Positions 34,242-42,986 of a DNA stretch of 64,000 nt are shown here, piece after piece. How positions within the stretch are numbered: the stretch's first letter is position 1; each line of letters opens with the position of its first letter. This DNA is from Variovorax paradoxus (GTDB lineage Bacteria; Pseudomonadota; Gammaproteobacteria; Burkholderiales; Burkholderiaceae_C). The translations under genes and the position numbers were made by a program. The stretch spans positions 159,254-223,253 of the forward strand of contig NZ_JAUSRN010000011.1 of the NCBI RefSeq assembly GCF_030811855.1, in the 5' to 3' direction. The notes under the pieces are model-generated. The model was not told where the DNA came from and made no database searches. It saw nothing but the letters and a program-made list of their open reading frames with translations.

Positions 34242-35180
34242 TCAGAAGACCGACAGCCCCGTGCGCGCGACGAACAATTCCAGCGCCTTCATGCCGAGCA
34301 GCGAGTTGCCCGTTGCGTCGAGCGCAGGCGACCAGACGCAGAGCGTGAGACGGTCGGGCACCACGGCCACGATGCCGCCGCCCACGCCGCTCTTGCAGGG
34401 CAGGCCGATCGAAAACGCCACGTCGCCCGCAGCATCGTAGGTTCCGCAGGTGAGCATCAGCGCATTGATGCGGCGCGTCTGCCGCTCGCCGGTCACCTCG
34501 GCCTGGCCGTCGATCGGATGCGCACCGTCGCGGCACAGGAAGGCCGCCGCGCGCGCGAGCTGGCGGCAGCTCATGCGCAGCGCGCACTGGTGAAAGTAGG
34601 TGTCGAGCACCACGGCCACGTCGTTGTCGATCTTGCCGAAGCTCTTCATGAAGTTGGCGAGCGCGATGTTGCGGAAGCCGGTCGCGGCTTCGGAGCGTGC
34701 CACCTCGTCGTCGAACGAAATCGGCTCACCGCACAGGCTGCCCATCAGCGCAAGAATGTCGGCCTTGGCGCTGCCCCCGGCCTGCAGTGCCTGGCTCACG
34801 AGGCGGTCGGCCACCGCGATGGCGCCCGCATTGATGAACGGATTGCGCGGCTTGCCGTGTTCGTTCTCCAGCTGCACCAGCGAGTTGAAGGGATTGCCCG
34901 AGGGCTCGCGGCCGATGCGCTCCCACAGTGCCTCGCCCACGCGCTGCATGGCCAGCGTGAGCGTGAAGAGCTTCGACACGCTCTGGATGGAGAACGGGGT
35001 TTCGGCGTCGCCAGCAAAAGCCTCGGTGCCGTTGCAGGTGCGCAGCGCAATGCCGAGTTGGTGCGGGTCGATGCAGGCCAGCGCGGGGATGTAGCTGGCC
35101 ACGGTGCCGGCCTGGCCCAGCAGCGGCCGCAGCGTGCCGACGATGTCGTCGAGCACCGGTTGGAAGTCCGCGTCTTTCAT
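34242..35180 (-). CDS. glsA: Glutaminase (serine-dependent beta-lactamase-like)
   Basis: 312 residues with the glutaminase motif SVSKLFTLTLAMQ (Ser/Lys pair, ~68-71) and FINAGAIA (~118), then SGVGGGI near the end. It hydrolyses glutamine to glutamate and ammonia. The start MKDADF is 2 bp after the EamA gene, last in a four-gene coupled operon. Confidence 0.92.
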   Translation of the reverse strand: MKDADFQPVLDDIVGTLRPLLGQAGTVASYIPALACIDPHQLGIALRTCNGTEAFAGDAETPFSIQSVSKLFTLTLAMQRVGEALWERIGREPSGNPFNSLVQLENEHGKPRNPFINAGAIAVADRLVSQALQAGGSAKADILALMGSLCGEPISFDDEVARSEAATGFRNIALANFMKSFGKIDNDVAVVLDTYFHQCALRMSCRQLARAAAFLCRDGAHPIDGQAEVTGERQTRRINALMLTCGTYDAAGDVAFSIGLPCKSGVGGGIVAVVPDRLTLCVWSPALDATGNSLLGMKALELFVARTGLSVF

Positions 35181-35182
35181 GC

Positions 35183-36133
35183 CTATGCCCTCCGCCGGTT
35201 GACCATTACGATGCCGATCGCCACGCCCGCCAGCGCGAGCATCAGCTGCAGCGTGAGCGGTTCGCCCAGCAGCACCACGCCGAACACCAGCGCGAACAGC
35301 GGCGTGAGGAAACTGAACGACGACATCTGCGTGGCGGGATAGTGCCGCAGCAGCCACATCCATGTGAGGTAGCTCGCGAACGCGCCGACCACGGTCTGCA
35401 GGCCGATCGAGGTCCACGCCCAGGCCGAATACGAGAAGCTCCATGTTTCGCCGAGCGCCAGTGACAGCACGGGGCACACCGCGGCGGTCACGCCGACTTG
35501 ATAGAACAAGGACTTCTCGGCGCTCGCGGTGGCCAGGCGCGTGGTGCGCAGCGCCAGTGTGGTCACGCCCCAGAGCATGCCGCCCGCGAGTCCCATTGCA
35601 TCTCCGATCAACTGGCTCGAGCTCGATTGCGCGAAGCCTTCGCTGAACGCGAACAGCACGGCCGCAAAGGCGATGGTGAGGCCCAGCCACTGCAAGCCTC
35701 GCAGTCGCTCGGAAGGCACCCAACGCGGCAGTAGCAGCGACACCCAGAATGGCGCGGTGTACAGGAAGACCGTGAGCCGCGAGGCCGAGGTGTGCTGCAG
35801 GCCCAGGTAGATGCACGCGAACTCGCCCGCGAACAGCAGCCCCACCAAAAGGCCGCCCGGCAGCGTTCCGTCGCGCTCGAAGAGCGGCACGCGGCGCGAC
35901 ACGCACCAGAGCCACAGCAGCGCCACGGCGCCCACCATGCGGATCGTTGCTTGCCAGAGCGGCGGCACTTCGGCCACGGTCGTCTTGATGAGAATCTGCT
36001 GCAGACCCCAGAAGGCGCAGCATGCGATCAGAAGGCCGATGGCGAGGGAGTCGAGGTGGGTCTTGCGCTGGATCATTCGTCGCGTGTTTGTCGTCGTTGC
36101 CGCTGTTCTTGCGGCTGCTGTTTGTTGGTTCAT
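35183..36133 (-). CDS. EamA/DMT-family transporter
   Basis: 316 residues with ten hydrophobic segments arranged as two EamA repeats (~35-170 and ~185-315). These export amino acids or metabolites at the inner membrane. The start MNQQTAAAR overlaps the BON gene stop as ATGA (36130-36133), which selects it over MIQRKT at 36076. Located before glutaminase. Confidence 0.87.
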   Translation of the reverse strand: MNQQTAAARTAATTTNTRRMIQRKTHLDSLAIGLLIACCAFWGLQQILIKTTVAEVPPLWQATIRMVGAVALLWLWCVSRRVPLFERDGTLPGGLLVGLLFAGEFACIYLGLQHTSASRLTVFLYTAPFWVSLLLPRWVPSERLRGLQWLGLTIAFAAVLFAFSEGFAQSSSSQLIGDAMGLAGGMLWGVTTLALRTTRLATASAEKSLFYQVGVTAAVCPVLSLALGETWSFSYSAWAWTSIGLQTVVGAFASYLTWMWLLRHYPATQMSSFSFLTPLFALVFGVVLLGEPLTLQLMLALAGVAIGIVMVNRRRA

Positions 36134-36630
36134 TGGCCGGCCACGCGGTAGGGCGGCTTGCCGCGCGTGCCAATCATCAGGTCGGGCACCACGGTTTCGA
36201 CGTCGGGCACAGCGCGTGCGGCGCGCTCGAGTTTGCGGGCCAGCGCAGCCGAGGGCACGCAGCCTTGCAGGTAGACCCAGCGGCGCTGAATGACCACCCA
36301 CACGCTGCCGTTGCGCACACCCGGCACGGCCAGCAGCGCGGCGCGCACCTTGGGCGCGAGCGGCTTGTCGTAGCGGTAGGCGTTGCTGTCGGCGCACTTT
36401 CCCGCGAGCCAGCAGCTGGTGCCGCGCTCCAGCCGCGAATGGGTTTGGGCGCGCCGTTCCTCGGCGGTATAGAACGGGCCTTCCGGCGGGGTGCAGGCGG
36501 GCAAGCCGGTGGAGATGCGGAAGAACGGATCGTCGAACCAGTTCTGCTTGAGCGGTGCTGCCGCCTCCTGCGCCGCCGCGGCCTGCGCGGCCAGCAGCAC
36601 GGCGGACGCGAGTGCGGCAGGACGGTTCAC
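36130..36630 (-). CDS. Exported BON-domain-like protein
   Basis: 166 residues from a GTG start with a signal peptide (VNRPAALASAVLLAAQAAAAQE, ~1-21). The middle is Cys-containing (CTPPEGPFYT, GTSCWLAGKC), and ~95-155 resembles a BON domain (VRAALLAVPGVRNGSVWVVIQRRWVYLQGCV). GTGA overlaps the flavin reductase stop. Periplasmic, function unknown. Confidence 0.72.
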   Translation of the reverse strand: MNRPAALASAVLLAAQAAAAQEAAAPLKQNWFDDPFFRISTGLPACTPPEGPFYTAEERRAQTHSRLERGTSCWLAGKCADSNAYRYDKPLAPKVRAALLAVPGVRNGSVWVVIQRRWVYLQGCVPSAALARKLERAARAVPDVETVVPDLMIGTRGKPPYRVAGQ

Positions 36631-37136
36631 AGGGGATGTTCCGTGTAGAAGCGCCCGCCGTGGAACAGCAGCGGCGAGGCGCCCGCGTTGTGCGTGCAGC
36701 GCTCCACTTCGCCGACGAAGATCACGTGGTCGCCTTCGTCGTAGCGGCTGCGGTTGAAGCACTCGAAGCTGGCTGCCGCGCCCGCCAGCACCGGCGCGCC
36801 GCCCAAACCTTCGGTAAAGGCAACGTCGGCCCAGCGGTCGATATTCTTGGTGGCGAAGCGCTCGGCCAGCTGCTTCTGGTTGGCCGCAAGGATGTTGATG
36901 GCGTAGTGCGAGCCGGTGCTGAGCGCCGCCATCGAGGCGGCCGCGCGCGCCAGGCTCCACAGCACCAGCGGCGGCTCGAGCGACACCGAGTTGAATGAAT
37001 TGGCCGTGAGGCCGACCAGCACGCCCTCGGCCGAGCGCGCGGTGACGATGGTCACACCGGTGGCGAACATACCGAGCGCGTTGCGGAATTCTTCGGTCGA
37101 GAAGGAAGGGGGCTTGGCCCGGCGGGAGGTGGTCAC
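36627..37136 (-). CDS. Flavin reductase family protein
   Basis: 169 residues, split-barrel FMN-binding (FRNALGMFATGVTIVTARS; LTANSFNSVSLEPPLVLWSL; YAINILAANQKQLAERFA). It reduces flavin with NAD(P)H for a partner monooxygenase or acts as a small reductase. First gene of the coupled operon with BON, EamA and GlsA. Start 37136 used. Confidence 0.87.
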   Translation of the reverse strand: MTTSRRAKPPSFSTEEFRNALGMFATGVTIVTARSAEGVLVGLTANSFNSVSLEPPLVLWSLARAAASMAALSTGSHYAINILAANQKQLAERFATKNIDRWADVAFTEGLGGAPVLAGAAASFECFNRSRYDEGDHVIFVGEVERCTHNAGASPLLFHGGRFYTEHPL

Positions 37137-37240
37137 GAGGAAGGCGGAGCGTTGAAAGGCAGAGGACTATTCTGGCTCAGCGCACGCGCGGCCGCTTGGC
37201 CGGCCGCATCACCCCTGTCACCGGGGCCGGTCCGCGCCGC

Positions 37241-38503
37241 TCAGCCGAAGAACCAGTAGCAGACCGCGATCGCCGCCACCACGCCCGCCAGTTCGGCCGC
37301 AAGCGCGCAGGCCACAGCATGCCGCGCGCGCTGGATGCCGACTGCGCCGAAGTACACGGCCAGCACGTAGAAGGTGGTTTCGGTGCTGCCCTGGATGGTG
37401 GCGGCCACCAGCGCGGGAAAGCTGTCCACGCCTTGGGTCTTCATGGTCTCGATCAGCATGGCACGCGCCGCACTGCCCGAGAACGGCTTGACCAGTGCGG
37501 TCGGCATCGCGTCGACAAAACGCGAATCCCACCCGCCCGTGTCGACCAGCCAGCGCAGCCCGCCGAGCACGAAGTCGAGCGCGCCCGAGGCACGTAGCAC
37601 GCCCACCGCGCACAGCATGGCGACCAGGTAGGGCAGGAGGTTCTTCGCGATGTCGAAGCCTTCCTTCGCGCCCTCGATGAAGCATTCGTAGACCTTGATG
37701 CGCCGGATCGCCCCGGCCAGGAGGAACACGATGATCACGCTGAACAGCGCCAGATTGCCCATGAGCGACGAGAGCGATGCAATCGCCGCCGCCGACAAGG
37801 TGCCCAGAAGGGCCATGAAGCCGCCCAGCAGCAGCGCGCCCGGCACCAGGTAAGCCAGCACGACCGGGTCCCACAGCCGCAGGCGCTGCGCCACGGCCAC
37901 CGAGAGAAGGCCCACCAGCGTCGATGCGCTGGTCGCCAGCAGGATCGGCAGGAACACCATCGTCGGATCGCTCGCGCCTTGCTGCGCGCGGTACATGAAG
38001 ATGGTCACGGGCAACAGCGTGAGCGACGATGCGTTGAGCACCAGAAACAAGATCTGCGCGTTGGTGGCCGTAACCGGGTCGGGGTTGAGGCGCTGCAGCT
38101 CGCGCATGGCCTTGAGGCCGATGGGCGTGGCCGCGTTGTCCAGCCCGAGCGCATTGGCCGCGAAATTCATCGTGATGAGCCCGAGCGCCGGATGCCCTGC
38201 CGGCACGCCCGGCATCAGCCGCCGAAAGAGCGGGCCGAGCAGCCGCGCGATCCAGCCGACCAGCCCGGCTGCCTCGGCAATGCGCAAGAAGCCGAGCCAG
38301 AGCGTGAGCGTGCCGAACAGCAGCACCATCACCTCGACCGCGAGCCGCGCCATGGCAAAGAGGCTTTCGACGATGGCCGCAAAGACGGCCGGATCGCCGC
38401 CCACGAGCCAGCGGCCGAGCGCGGCCAGCATTGCCATTCCGAAGAAACCCAGCCACAAGCCGTTGAGCACGCGTGTTCTTTCCCTTTTTGTGAGCGCGAT
38501 CAT
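37241..38503 (-). CDS. Nucleoside-recognition (SpmA/SpmB-type fused) membrane protein
   Basis: 420 residues, about ten hydrophobic segments. The first half carries NFAANALGLDNAATPIGLKAM, the SpmA-type gate motif; the second half repeats the fold as in SpmB (SGSAARAMLIETMKTQGVDSFPALVAATIQGSTETTFYVLAVYFG). In non-sporing bacteria such fusions are membrane proteins of unknown substrate. It is divergent from the phospholipase D gene. Confidence 0.85.
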   Translation of the reverse strand: MIALTKRERTRVLNGLWLGFFGMAMLAALGRWLVGGDPAVFAAIVESLFAMARLAVEVMVLLFGTLTLWLGFLRIAEAAGLVGWIARLLGPLFRRLMPGVPAGHPALGLITMNFAANALGLDNAATPIGLKAMRELQRLNPDPVTATNAQILFLVLNASSLTLLPVTIFMYRAQQGASDPTMVFLPILLATSASTLVGLLSVAVAQRLRLWDPVVLAYLVPGALLLGGFMALLGTLSAAAIASLSSLMGNLALFSVIIVFLLAGAIRRIKVYECFIEGAKEGFDIAKNLLPYLVAMLCAVGVLRASGALDFVLGGLRWLVDTGGWDSRFVDAMPTALVKPFSGSAARAMLIETMKTQGVDSFPALVAATIQGSTETTFYVLAVYFGAVGIQRARHAVACALAAELAGVVAAIAVCYWFFG

Positions 38504-38544
38504 AGGGCTACGCCCGCGCCTGCTTCGGGCTACAGTGTCGAGCC

Positions 38545-40128
38545 ATGGCAGCCTCTTCCCTCATCCGCAGGCTCGCGGCCCTGGTGTGGGTCGCCGTGGC
38601 TTCGGCATGGCTGGCCGGTTGCGCCGGGCTGCCACCGCCATCGCCGCGCGAGCCCACCGCGGCCATCACCGACGTGGGCGGCAGCACGCTTGGCCAGCTG
38701 GCGCGGCTTGGCGCGTCCGATAGCGCCGCATCGATGTCGGGCTTTCGGCTGCTCCCTGAAGCGGCCTTTGCCTTCGACGCCCGCATTTCGCTTGCGCGGC
38801 ACGCCGAGAAGTCGCTCGACGTGCAGTACTACCTCATCGAGAAGGATGACGTCGGCCTGCTGCTGCTGCGCGAACTGCGCGATGCGGCGGCACGCGGCGT
38901 GCGGGTGCGCCTGCTGGTGGACGACCTCTACACGGCCGGCGAGGACGAGTTGTTCGCCACGTTCTCCGCGTTTCCGAACGTCGAAGTGCGGCTGTTCAAT
39001 CCGCTGCCTTCGCGGGCCGGCTCGCTCGCGCTGCGTCTCTTGCTCTCGGTTGCGGATTTCGGCCGCATCAACCACCGCATGCACAACAAGCTGCTGGTGG
39101 CCGACAACAGCTTTGCCGTCTCGGGCGGCCGCAACATCGCCAACGAATACTTCATGCGCGGTACGGCGGCCAACTTCATCGACATGGACGTGCTCTCCAG
39201 CGGGCCGGTGGTGCGCAAGATGTCCGAAGGGTTCGACCGCTACTGGAACAGCGAGCATGCGTGGCCCATCGAGCGCATCGCGCCGCTGCGCATGACGGTG
39301 GAAGAGGCGCAGAAGCGCTTCGATGCTATTGCCAGCGCCGCGCAACCCGACGTGCCGATCCGCCCGCGCGACGTGATGGACAGGTCGCCCGTGGGCGAGC
39401 AGCTCACCACCGGCAAGCTCGATCTACGCTGGGCGCCGTTCACGCTGTTCGTGGACGACCCTGCAAAGATCACGCGCGCGCCCGGTGCGGCCTATGCGGG
39501 CAGCGTGAACGAGGGAGCGCTGGCCGTCATCAATTCGGGCAAGCGCGAAGTCAAGATCGCCTCGCCGTATTTCATTCCCGGCCCGCCCGGCATGGCCATG
39601 ATGAAGGCGGCCATCGAGCGCGGCGGGCGCATTACCGTGGTGACCAACTCGCTGGGCGCCACCGACGAGCCGCTGGCCTATGCAGGCTACGAGCGCTATC
39701 GCGCCGACATGCTGAAGATCGGCGTCACCATCTACGAGATCGCGCCGATGCTCACCAAGCGCTCGGGGCACTTCGGCGACTTCGGACAGTCGATCAGCCG
39801 CCTGCACGCCAAGATCGCGGTAATCGACGACGAGCGTTTCTTCATCGGCTCGATGAATCTCGATCGCCGTTCGGCCGCGGTCAACACCGAGATGGGCCTT
39901 GTGATCGACAGCCCCGAACTGGTGGCCGACTATGAAAAGCTTCTGAGCGGAGCGCGCGTCAGCCTGGGTTACCGGCTGCGGCTCGCACCCAACGGCCGCC
40001 GCGTGCAATGGCTGGAATACGACGACGCGGGCGGCGACATCGTCCACGAGGACGAGCCCGGCGAGTTTCTCTGGCTGCGCTTCAAGAACTGGCTGCTGCT
40101 GCCCATCGTGGGCGAAGACCTGCTCTAG
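38545..40128 (+). CDS. Phospholipase D/cardiolipin-synthase-like lipoprotein
   Basis: 527 residues. The lipobox LAGC places the lipidated Cys at residue 26, so the protein is anchored at the membrane facing the periplasm. Two HKD motifs are complete: HNKLLVAD (180-187) and HAKIAVID (421-428), each followed by Gly-Ser/Gly-Gly. PLD-superfamily phosphatidyl transfer or hydrolysis is expected. It starts 41 bp from the divergent SpmA/B gene. Confidence 0.87.
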   Translation: MAASSLIRRLAALVWVAVASAWLAGCAGLPPPSPREPTAAITDVGGSTLGQLARLGASDSAASMSGFRLLPEAAFAFDARISLARHAEKSLDVQYYLIEKDDVGLLLLRELRDAAARGVRVRLLVDDLYTAGEDELFATFSAFPNVEVRLFNPLPSRAGSLALRLLLSVADFGRINHRMHNKLLVADNSFAVSGGRNIANEYFMRGTAANFIDMDVLSSGPVVRKMSEGFDRYWNSEHAWPIERIAPLRMTVEEAQKRFDAIASAAQPDVPIRPRDVMDRSPVGEQLTTGKLDLRWAPFTLFVDDPAKITRAPGAAYAGSVNEGALAVINSGKREVKIASPYFIPGPPGMAMMKAAIERGGRITVVTNSLGATDEPLAYAGYERYRADMLKIGVTIYEIAPMLTKRSGHFGDFGQSISRLHAKIAVIDDERFFIGSMNLDRRSAAVNTEMGLVIDSPELVADYEKLLSGARVSLGYRLRLAPNGRRVQWLEYDDAGGDIVHEDEPGEFLWLRFKNWLLLPIVGEDLL

Positions 40129-40136
40129 CCGCGGCG

Positions 40137-40943
40137 TCAGGGCACTTCGATCAGCAGGTTCGGGCGGAAGCCTTCCTGCTCGCCCTTGCTCCGGTACCCG
40201 AGCGGGTTGGCCACCACGCGGCAGCCGTCCTTCACGTAGTCGAAAGGGCAGTGCAGGTGGCCGTGAAGCCACAGCTGGGCGCGAGGCAGCAGCGCATCGA
40301 GCGAATTGCAGAACCCGGCTGTGCCCGGCGTGAGGCCGTAGCGCGGATCGGCACTGGCGAGGCTGGGCGCGAAATGCGTGATGGCCACCGTGGTGCCGGC
40401 GAACGGCTCGGCCAGCGCCGCTTCGAGCCACGCCTGGCATGCCAACCCCTGCTCCCGCATGGCGCCGGCCATGAAAGGCTGGCCATGGCGCACCGTGGCG
40501 GCTTTTTCCAGGTAGAAGTCGGCCGCACGCATGGCCTTGCCGCGTTTCTTGAGCGCGTCCGCCAGGCCGTCGGTGGGGGTCACCAGCGCGTCGAAGTCGG
40601 CCCAGAGGGTGGTGCCGATGAAGCGGATGCCCTCGATGACCGCCGTTTCGCGCTCGAGCCACAGAATGTCGAGTTCCTGGCAGAGCGCGCGCAGGCGCTC
40701 GTGGGTCTGGTCGAAATCGGTGTTGTCGTATTCGTGATTGCCCGGTACGTACATCACCGGCACGGGCCAGCCGTTGCGGGGCGAGAAGCGGCCCAGCCCG
40801 AAATCCGGTTCGGTCAGTCGGGAGCCCTGCTGGTAGGAGCCGATGTCGCCCGCCAGCACCAGCATGTCGGCGCCGGGCGCGGGCTCGGCCTGGAACCGCG
40901 GGTGGGACTCCAGGTGCAGGTCGGAGAGCAGTTGCAGCTTCAT
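40137..40943 (-). CDS. Metallophosphoesterase
   Basis: 268 residues with the calcineurin-like motifs DLHLE (~8), LAGDIG (~31-36), PGNHEY (~66-71) and WLHGHLH (~220). A two-metal phosphoesterase of unknown substrate. Convergent with the phospholipase D gene, stops 8 bp apart. Confidence 0.87.
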   Translation of the reverse strand: MKLQLLSDLHLESHPRFQAEPAPGADMLVLAGDIGSYQQGSRLTEPDFGLGRFSPRNGWPVPVMYVPGNHEYDNTDFDQTHERLRALCQELDILWLERETAVIEGIRFIGTTLWADFDALVTPTDGLADALKKRGKAMRAADFYLEKAATVRHGQPFMAGAMREQGLACQAWLEAALAEPFAGTTVAITHFAPSLASADPRYGLTPGTAGFCNSLDALLPRAQLWLHGHLHCPFDYVKDGCRVVANPLGYRSKGEQEGFRPNLLIEVP

Positions 40944-41004
40944 CGCAGGTCAGTCTAGAGGAATCAGCCCATGCATAAAGCGCATGAGGCGGGGCTTTAA
41001 ATAT

Positions 41005-41019
41005 TAGGGATAACCCCTA
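41005..41019 (+). promoter_or_regulatory. TAGGG/CCCTA promoter dyad, copy 1
   Basis: TAGGGATAACCCCTA: TAGGG and CCCTA arms with a 5-nt spacer, ending 48 nt before the ATG at 41068. The right arm merges with TATTCT (41018-41023), a possible -10. The same arrangement occurs at 42281. Confidence 0.45.
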
Positions 41020-41067
41020 TTCTTGGGACATCAACCACTCCAGCGCCGCCAAGAGCAGCGCACTGTC

Positions 41068-41244
41068 ATGTTCAGCCTCATTGCCCAAGTGGCCCGTTTC
41101 TTCTTCCGTTCTTCCAATGACAGCAACCCGGCCAGCCATGCCGCGACGCTGATGGAAACCGCCGACGTCCGTGCCGGCCTCGACGCCCACCACGCGCAGG
41201 AACTGCGCGTTGCGGCCTCCGCCTACCTGTCGGTCGTTCGCTAA
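41068..41244 (+). CDS. Small protein of unknown function (58 aa)
   Basis: 58 residues; a short hydrophobic/aromatic start (MFSLIAQVARFFFRSS) then an Ala/His/Glu helical tail. It has no known domain. It follows the TAGGG/CCCTA promoter element and faces the LysR gene. Codon usage agrees with the window. Confidence 0.55.
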   Translation: MFSLIAQVARFFFRSSNDSNPASHAATLMETADVRAGLDAHHAQELRVAASAYLSVVR

Positions 41245-41253
41245 AACCCCCGG

Positions 41254-42234
41254 TCAGCCGGGCACCTTTTGCCCGAGGACCGAATCGGCGAAAGCTGCCG
41301 CGGCCGAGCGCAGCAGCGCGGTGCGCAGCCATTCGTGCGCATGCCCATGCTGGGCCCGCCGGTGCCAGATGGCGTCGACGTGCACCATCGGCTGATCGAA
41401 GGGCAGGTCGCGCAGCACCAGCTGGTCGTCGATGCCGGTCACGGTGACGAAGTGGCGTGGCAGCACCGTGAGCAGGTCTGAATTTGCGACCACTCGGCCT
41501 GCCGTGAAGAACTGATTCACCGTCACCACGATGCGCCGTTCGCGTCCCAAGGCGCCCAGCGTCTGGTCGATAAAGCCGTACGGCCGCCCCGAAAAACTCA
41601 CGAGCAGGTGTCGCGCGGCGCAGTAGTCGTCCAGCGTGAGCGGTGCCTCCGCGAGCGGGTGTCCGCGCCGCATCACGCAGACATACTGGCCAAGATAGAG
41701 CCGCTGCGTCTCGAATGCCACCCCCACGCCTGACTGCCCACGCGCCGCGAGGCTGGCGATCACGGCCGGAAAGTAGCCGATCGCCATGTCGACTTCTTCC
41801 TGCTCCAGCATCCGCCGCGGATCGCGGGTAGTAAGCGGCAGAACGCGCAGCGAGATAGCGGGCGCTTCCTTCTCCACGATTTTCACCAGCCCTGGGATGA
41901 GCTCGGCAGCGGTCGCATCGGCCATGGCCAGGAGAAAGGTGGTGTCGGCCGTCGAGGCATCGAACTCGCCCGGCGCGAGCGTGTGCTGCAGCTGCCGCAG
42001 CGCATCGCGCACGGTGGGCCAGAGCGCCAGCGCGCGCGGCGTGGGCTCGACGCCCGCGCCCGACCGGCTTACCAGCTCGTCGCCGAGTACTTCGCGCAGG
42101 CGGCGCAGCGCATTGCTCACCGCGGGCTGGGTGATCGACAGGTTCCGCGCGGCGCGCGTGAGGTTGCGTTCCGCCATCACCTCGTCGAAGACGCGGAGCA
42201 GGTTCAGGTCGAAGGTGCGGAAATTTACGTCCAT
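41254..42234 (-). CDS. LysR-family transcriptional regulator (NahR/LinR-like subgroup)
   Basis: 326 residues. It has the FDLNLLRVFDEVMAERNLTRAARNLSITQPAVSNALRRLRE front (~8-50) of the nodulation/aromatic (NahR-like) LysR subgroup. It lies between two small genes that share a promoter dyad and is divergent from the 182-aa gene. A dyad TGATGT-N9-ACATCA stands 3 bp upstream of its start. Confidence 0.87.
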   Translation of the reverse strand: MDVNFRTFDLNLLRVFDEVMAERNLTRAARNLSITQPAVSNALRRLREVLGDELVSRSGAGVEPTPRALALWPTVRDALRQLQHTLAPGEFDASTADTTFLLAMADATAAELIPGLVKIVEKEAPAISLRVLPLTTRDPRRMLEQEEVDMAIGYFPAVIASLAARGQSGVGVAFETQRLYLGQYVCVMRRGHPLAEAPLTLDDYCAARHLLVSFSGRPYGFIDQTLGALGRERRIVVTVNQFFTAGRVVANSDLLTVLPRHFVTVTGIDDQLVLRDLPFDQPMVHVDAIWHRRAQHGHAHEWLRTALLRSAAAAFADSVLGQKVPG

Positions 42235-42237
42235 CAG

Positions 42238-42258
42238 TGATGTGAATGATAAACATCA
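42238..42258. promoter_or_regulatory. 6-9-6 dyad upstream of the LysR gene
   Basis: TGATGT and ACATCA flank a 9-nt spacer, immediately upstream of the LysR start. Candidate self-binding site; not verified. Confidence 0.4.
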
Positions 42259-42280
42259 GAAAGATAAAGTGGATAAACAC

Positions 42281-42294
42281 TAGGGCAAACCCTA
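42281..42294 (+). promoter_or_regulatory. TAGGG/CCCTA promoter dyad, copy 2
   Basis: TAGGGCAAACCCTA with a 4-nt spacer, ending 47 nt before the ATG at 42342 and overlapping TAATAT (42293-42298), a good -10. It mirrors the element at 41005. Confidence 0.5.
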
Positions 42295-42341
42295 ATATCT
42301 CTACATCGGCACTCAGCCATTCATCCCTGGAGGGATTCATC

Positions 42342-42890
42342 ATGACCAGCTTCGTCCACGTAGACCAACCCACTGTGCACCCCGGCGTCCAGCGCGCCGA
42401 AGTGCTGTTCGGCCAGATTCAGGCCGCCCGCGCCGGCGCGAACGGTTCGCGTCCGCTGATTGTCCTGCTGATCGTCGCCGTGGCTTCCGCGGTGCTGGTG
42501 GTGGCTGACACGCTCGTTTCCAACTGGGACGAAGGCGCTCTGCTCGCCGCCTGGGCCGTGCTCTGTGGCGCCGCTTTCGGCATCGCCGCGCTGTTTGCCG
42601 GCTCGCTGCGCAATGCGGCGGCCAAGGTTGGCGGCGTGTTGAGTGCAGCAGCCCAGCGCCGCGCCGCCGACCGCGCCGACGAGCGCTTTCTGGCCACCGC
42701 ACACAGCGACCCTCGCGTGATGCAGGAACTGCAAGCCGCCGTTTGGCGCCAGCAGTCGGAAGGCACGGCTTCCATTGCCACGGTTGCCAAGGTCGACGCG
42801 CTGGCCCGCCAGGCCGCACGTGCCAACGATGCCCGCATGCCGACGCTCTACGAAGCCATGCGCCGCATGAACAGCTCGCGCTACTACTGA
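42342..42890 (+). CDS. Two-helix membrane protein of unknown function
   Basis: 182 residues. Two hydrophobic helices at ~40-62 (PLIVLLIVAVASAVLVVADTL) and ~70-92 (AAWAVLCGAAFGIAALFAGSL) are followed by an Ala/Arg/Gln-rich helical tail ending RRMNSSRYY. No family recognised. ATG 42342 follows TGGAGGG; the in-frame ATG 42246 would include the promoter element. Terminator at 42921. Confidence 0.7.
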   Translation: MTSFVHVDQPTVHPGVQRAEVLFGQIQAARAGANGSRPLIVLLIVAVASAVLVVADTLVSNWDEGALLAAWAVLCGAAFGIAALFAGSLRNAAAKVGGVLSAAAQRRAADRADERFLATAHSDPRVMQELQAAVWRQQSEGTASIATVAKVDALARQAARANDARMPTLYEAMRRMNSSRYY

Positions 42891-42920
42891 TCGACCGATT
42901 CGATTCTTCAGCCGAGTCAT

Positions 42921-42950
42921 GAAAAAGCCGCCCACGAGGGCGGCTTTTTC
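42921..42950. terminator. Strong bidirectional terminator
   Basis: GAAAAAGCCGCCC (42921-42933) pairs with GGGCGGCTTTTTC (42938-42950), loop ACGA. A T-run on each strand serves both the 182-aa gene and the convergent pckG. Confidence 0.88.
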
Positions 42951-42986
42951 GTTGCTGCGGCCCGGTGGCCGCACAAAGGGTTGGCG

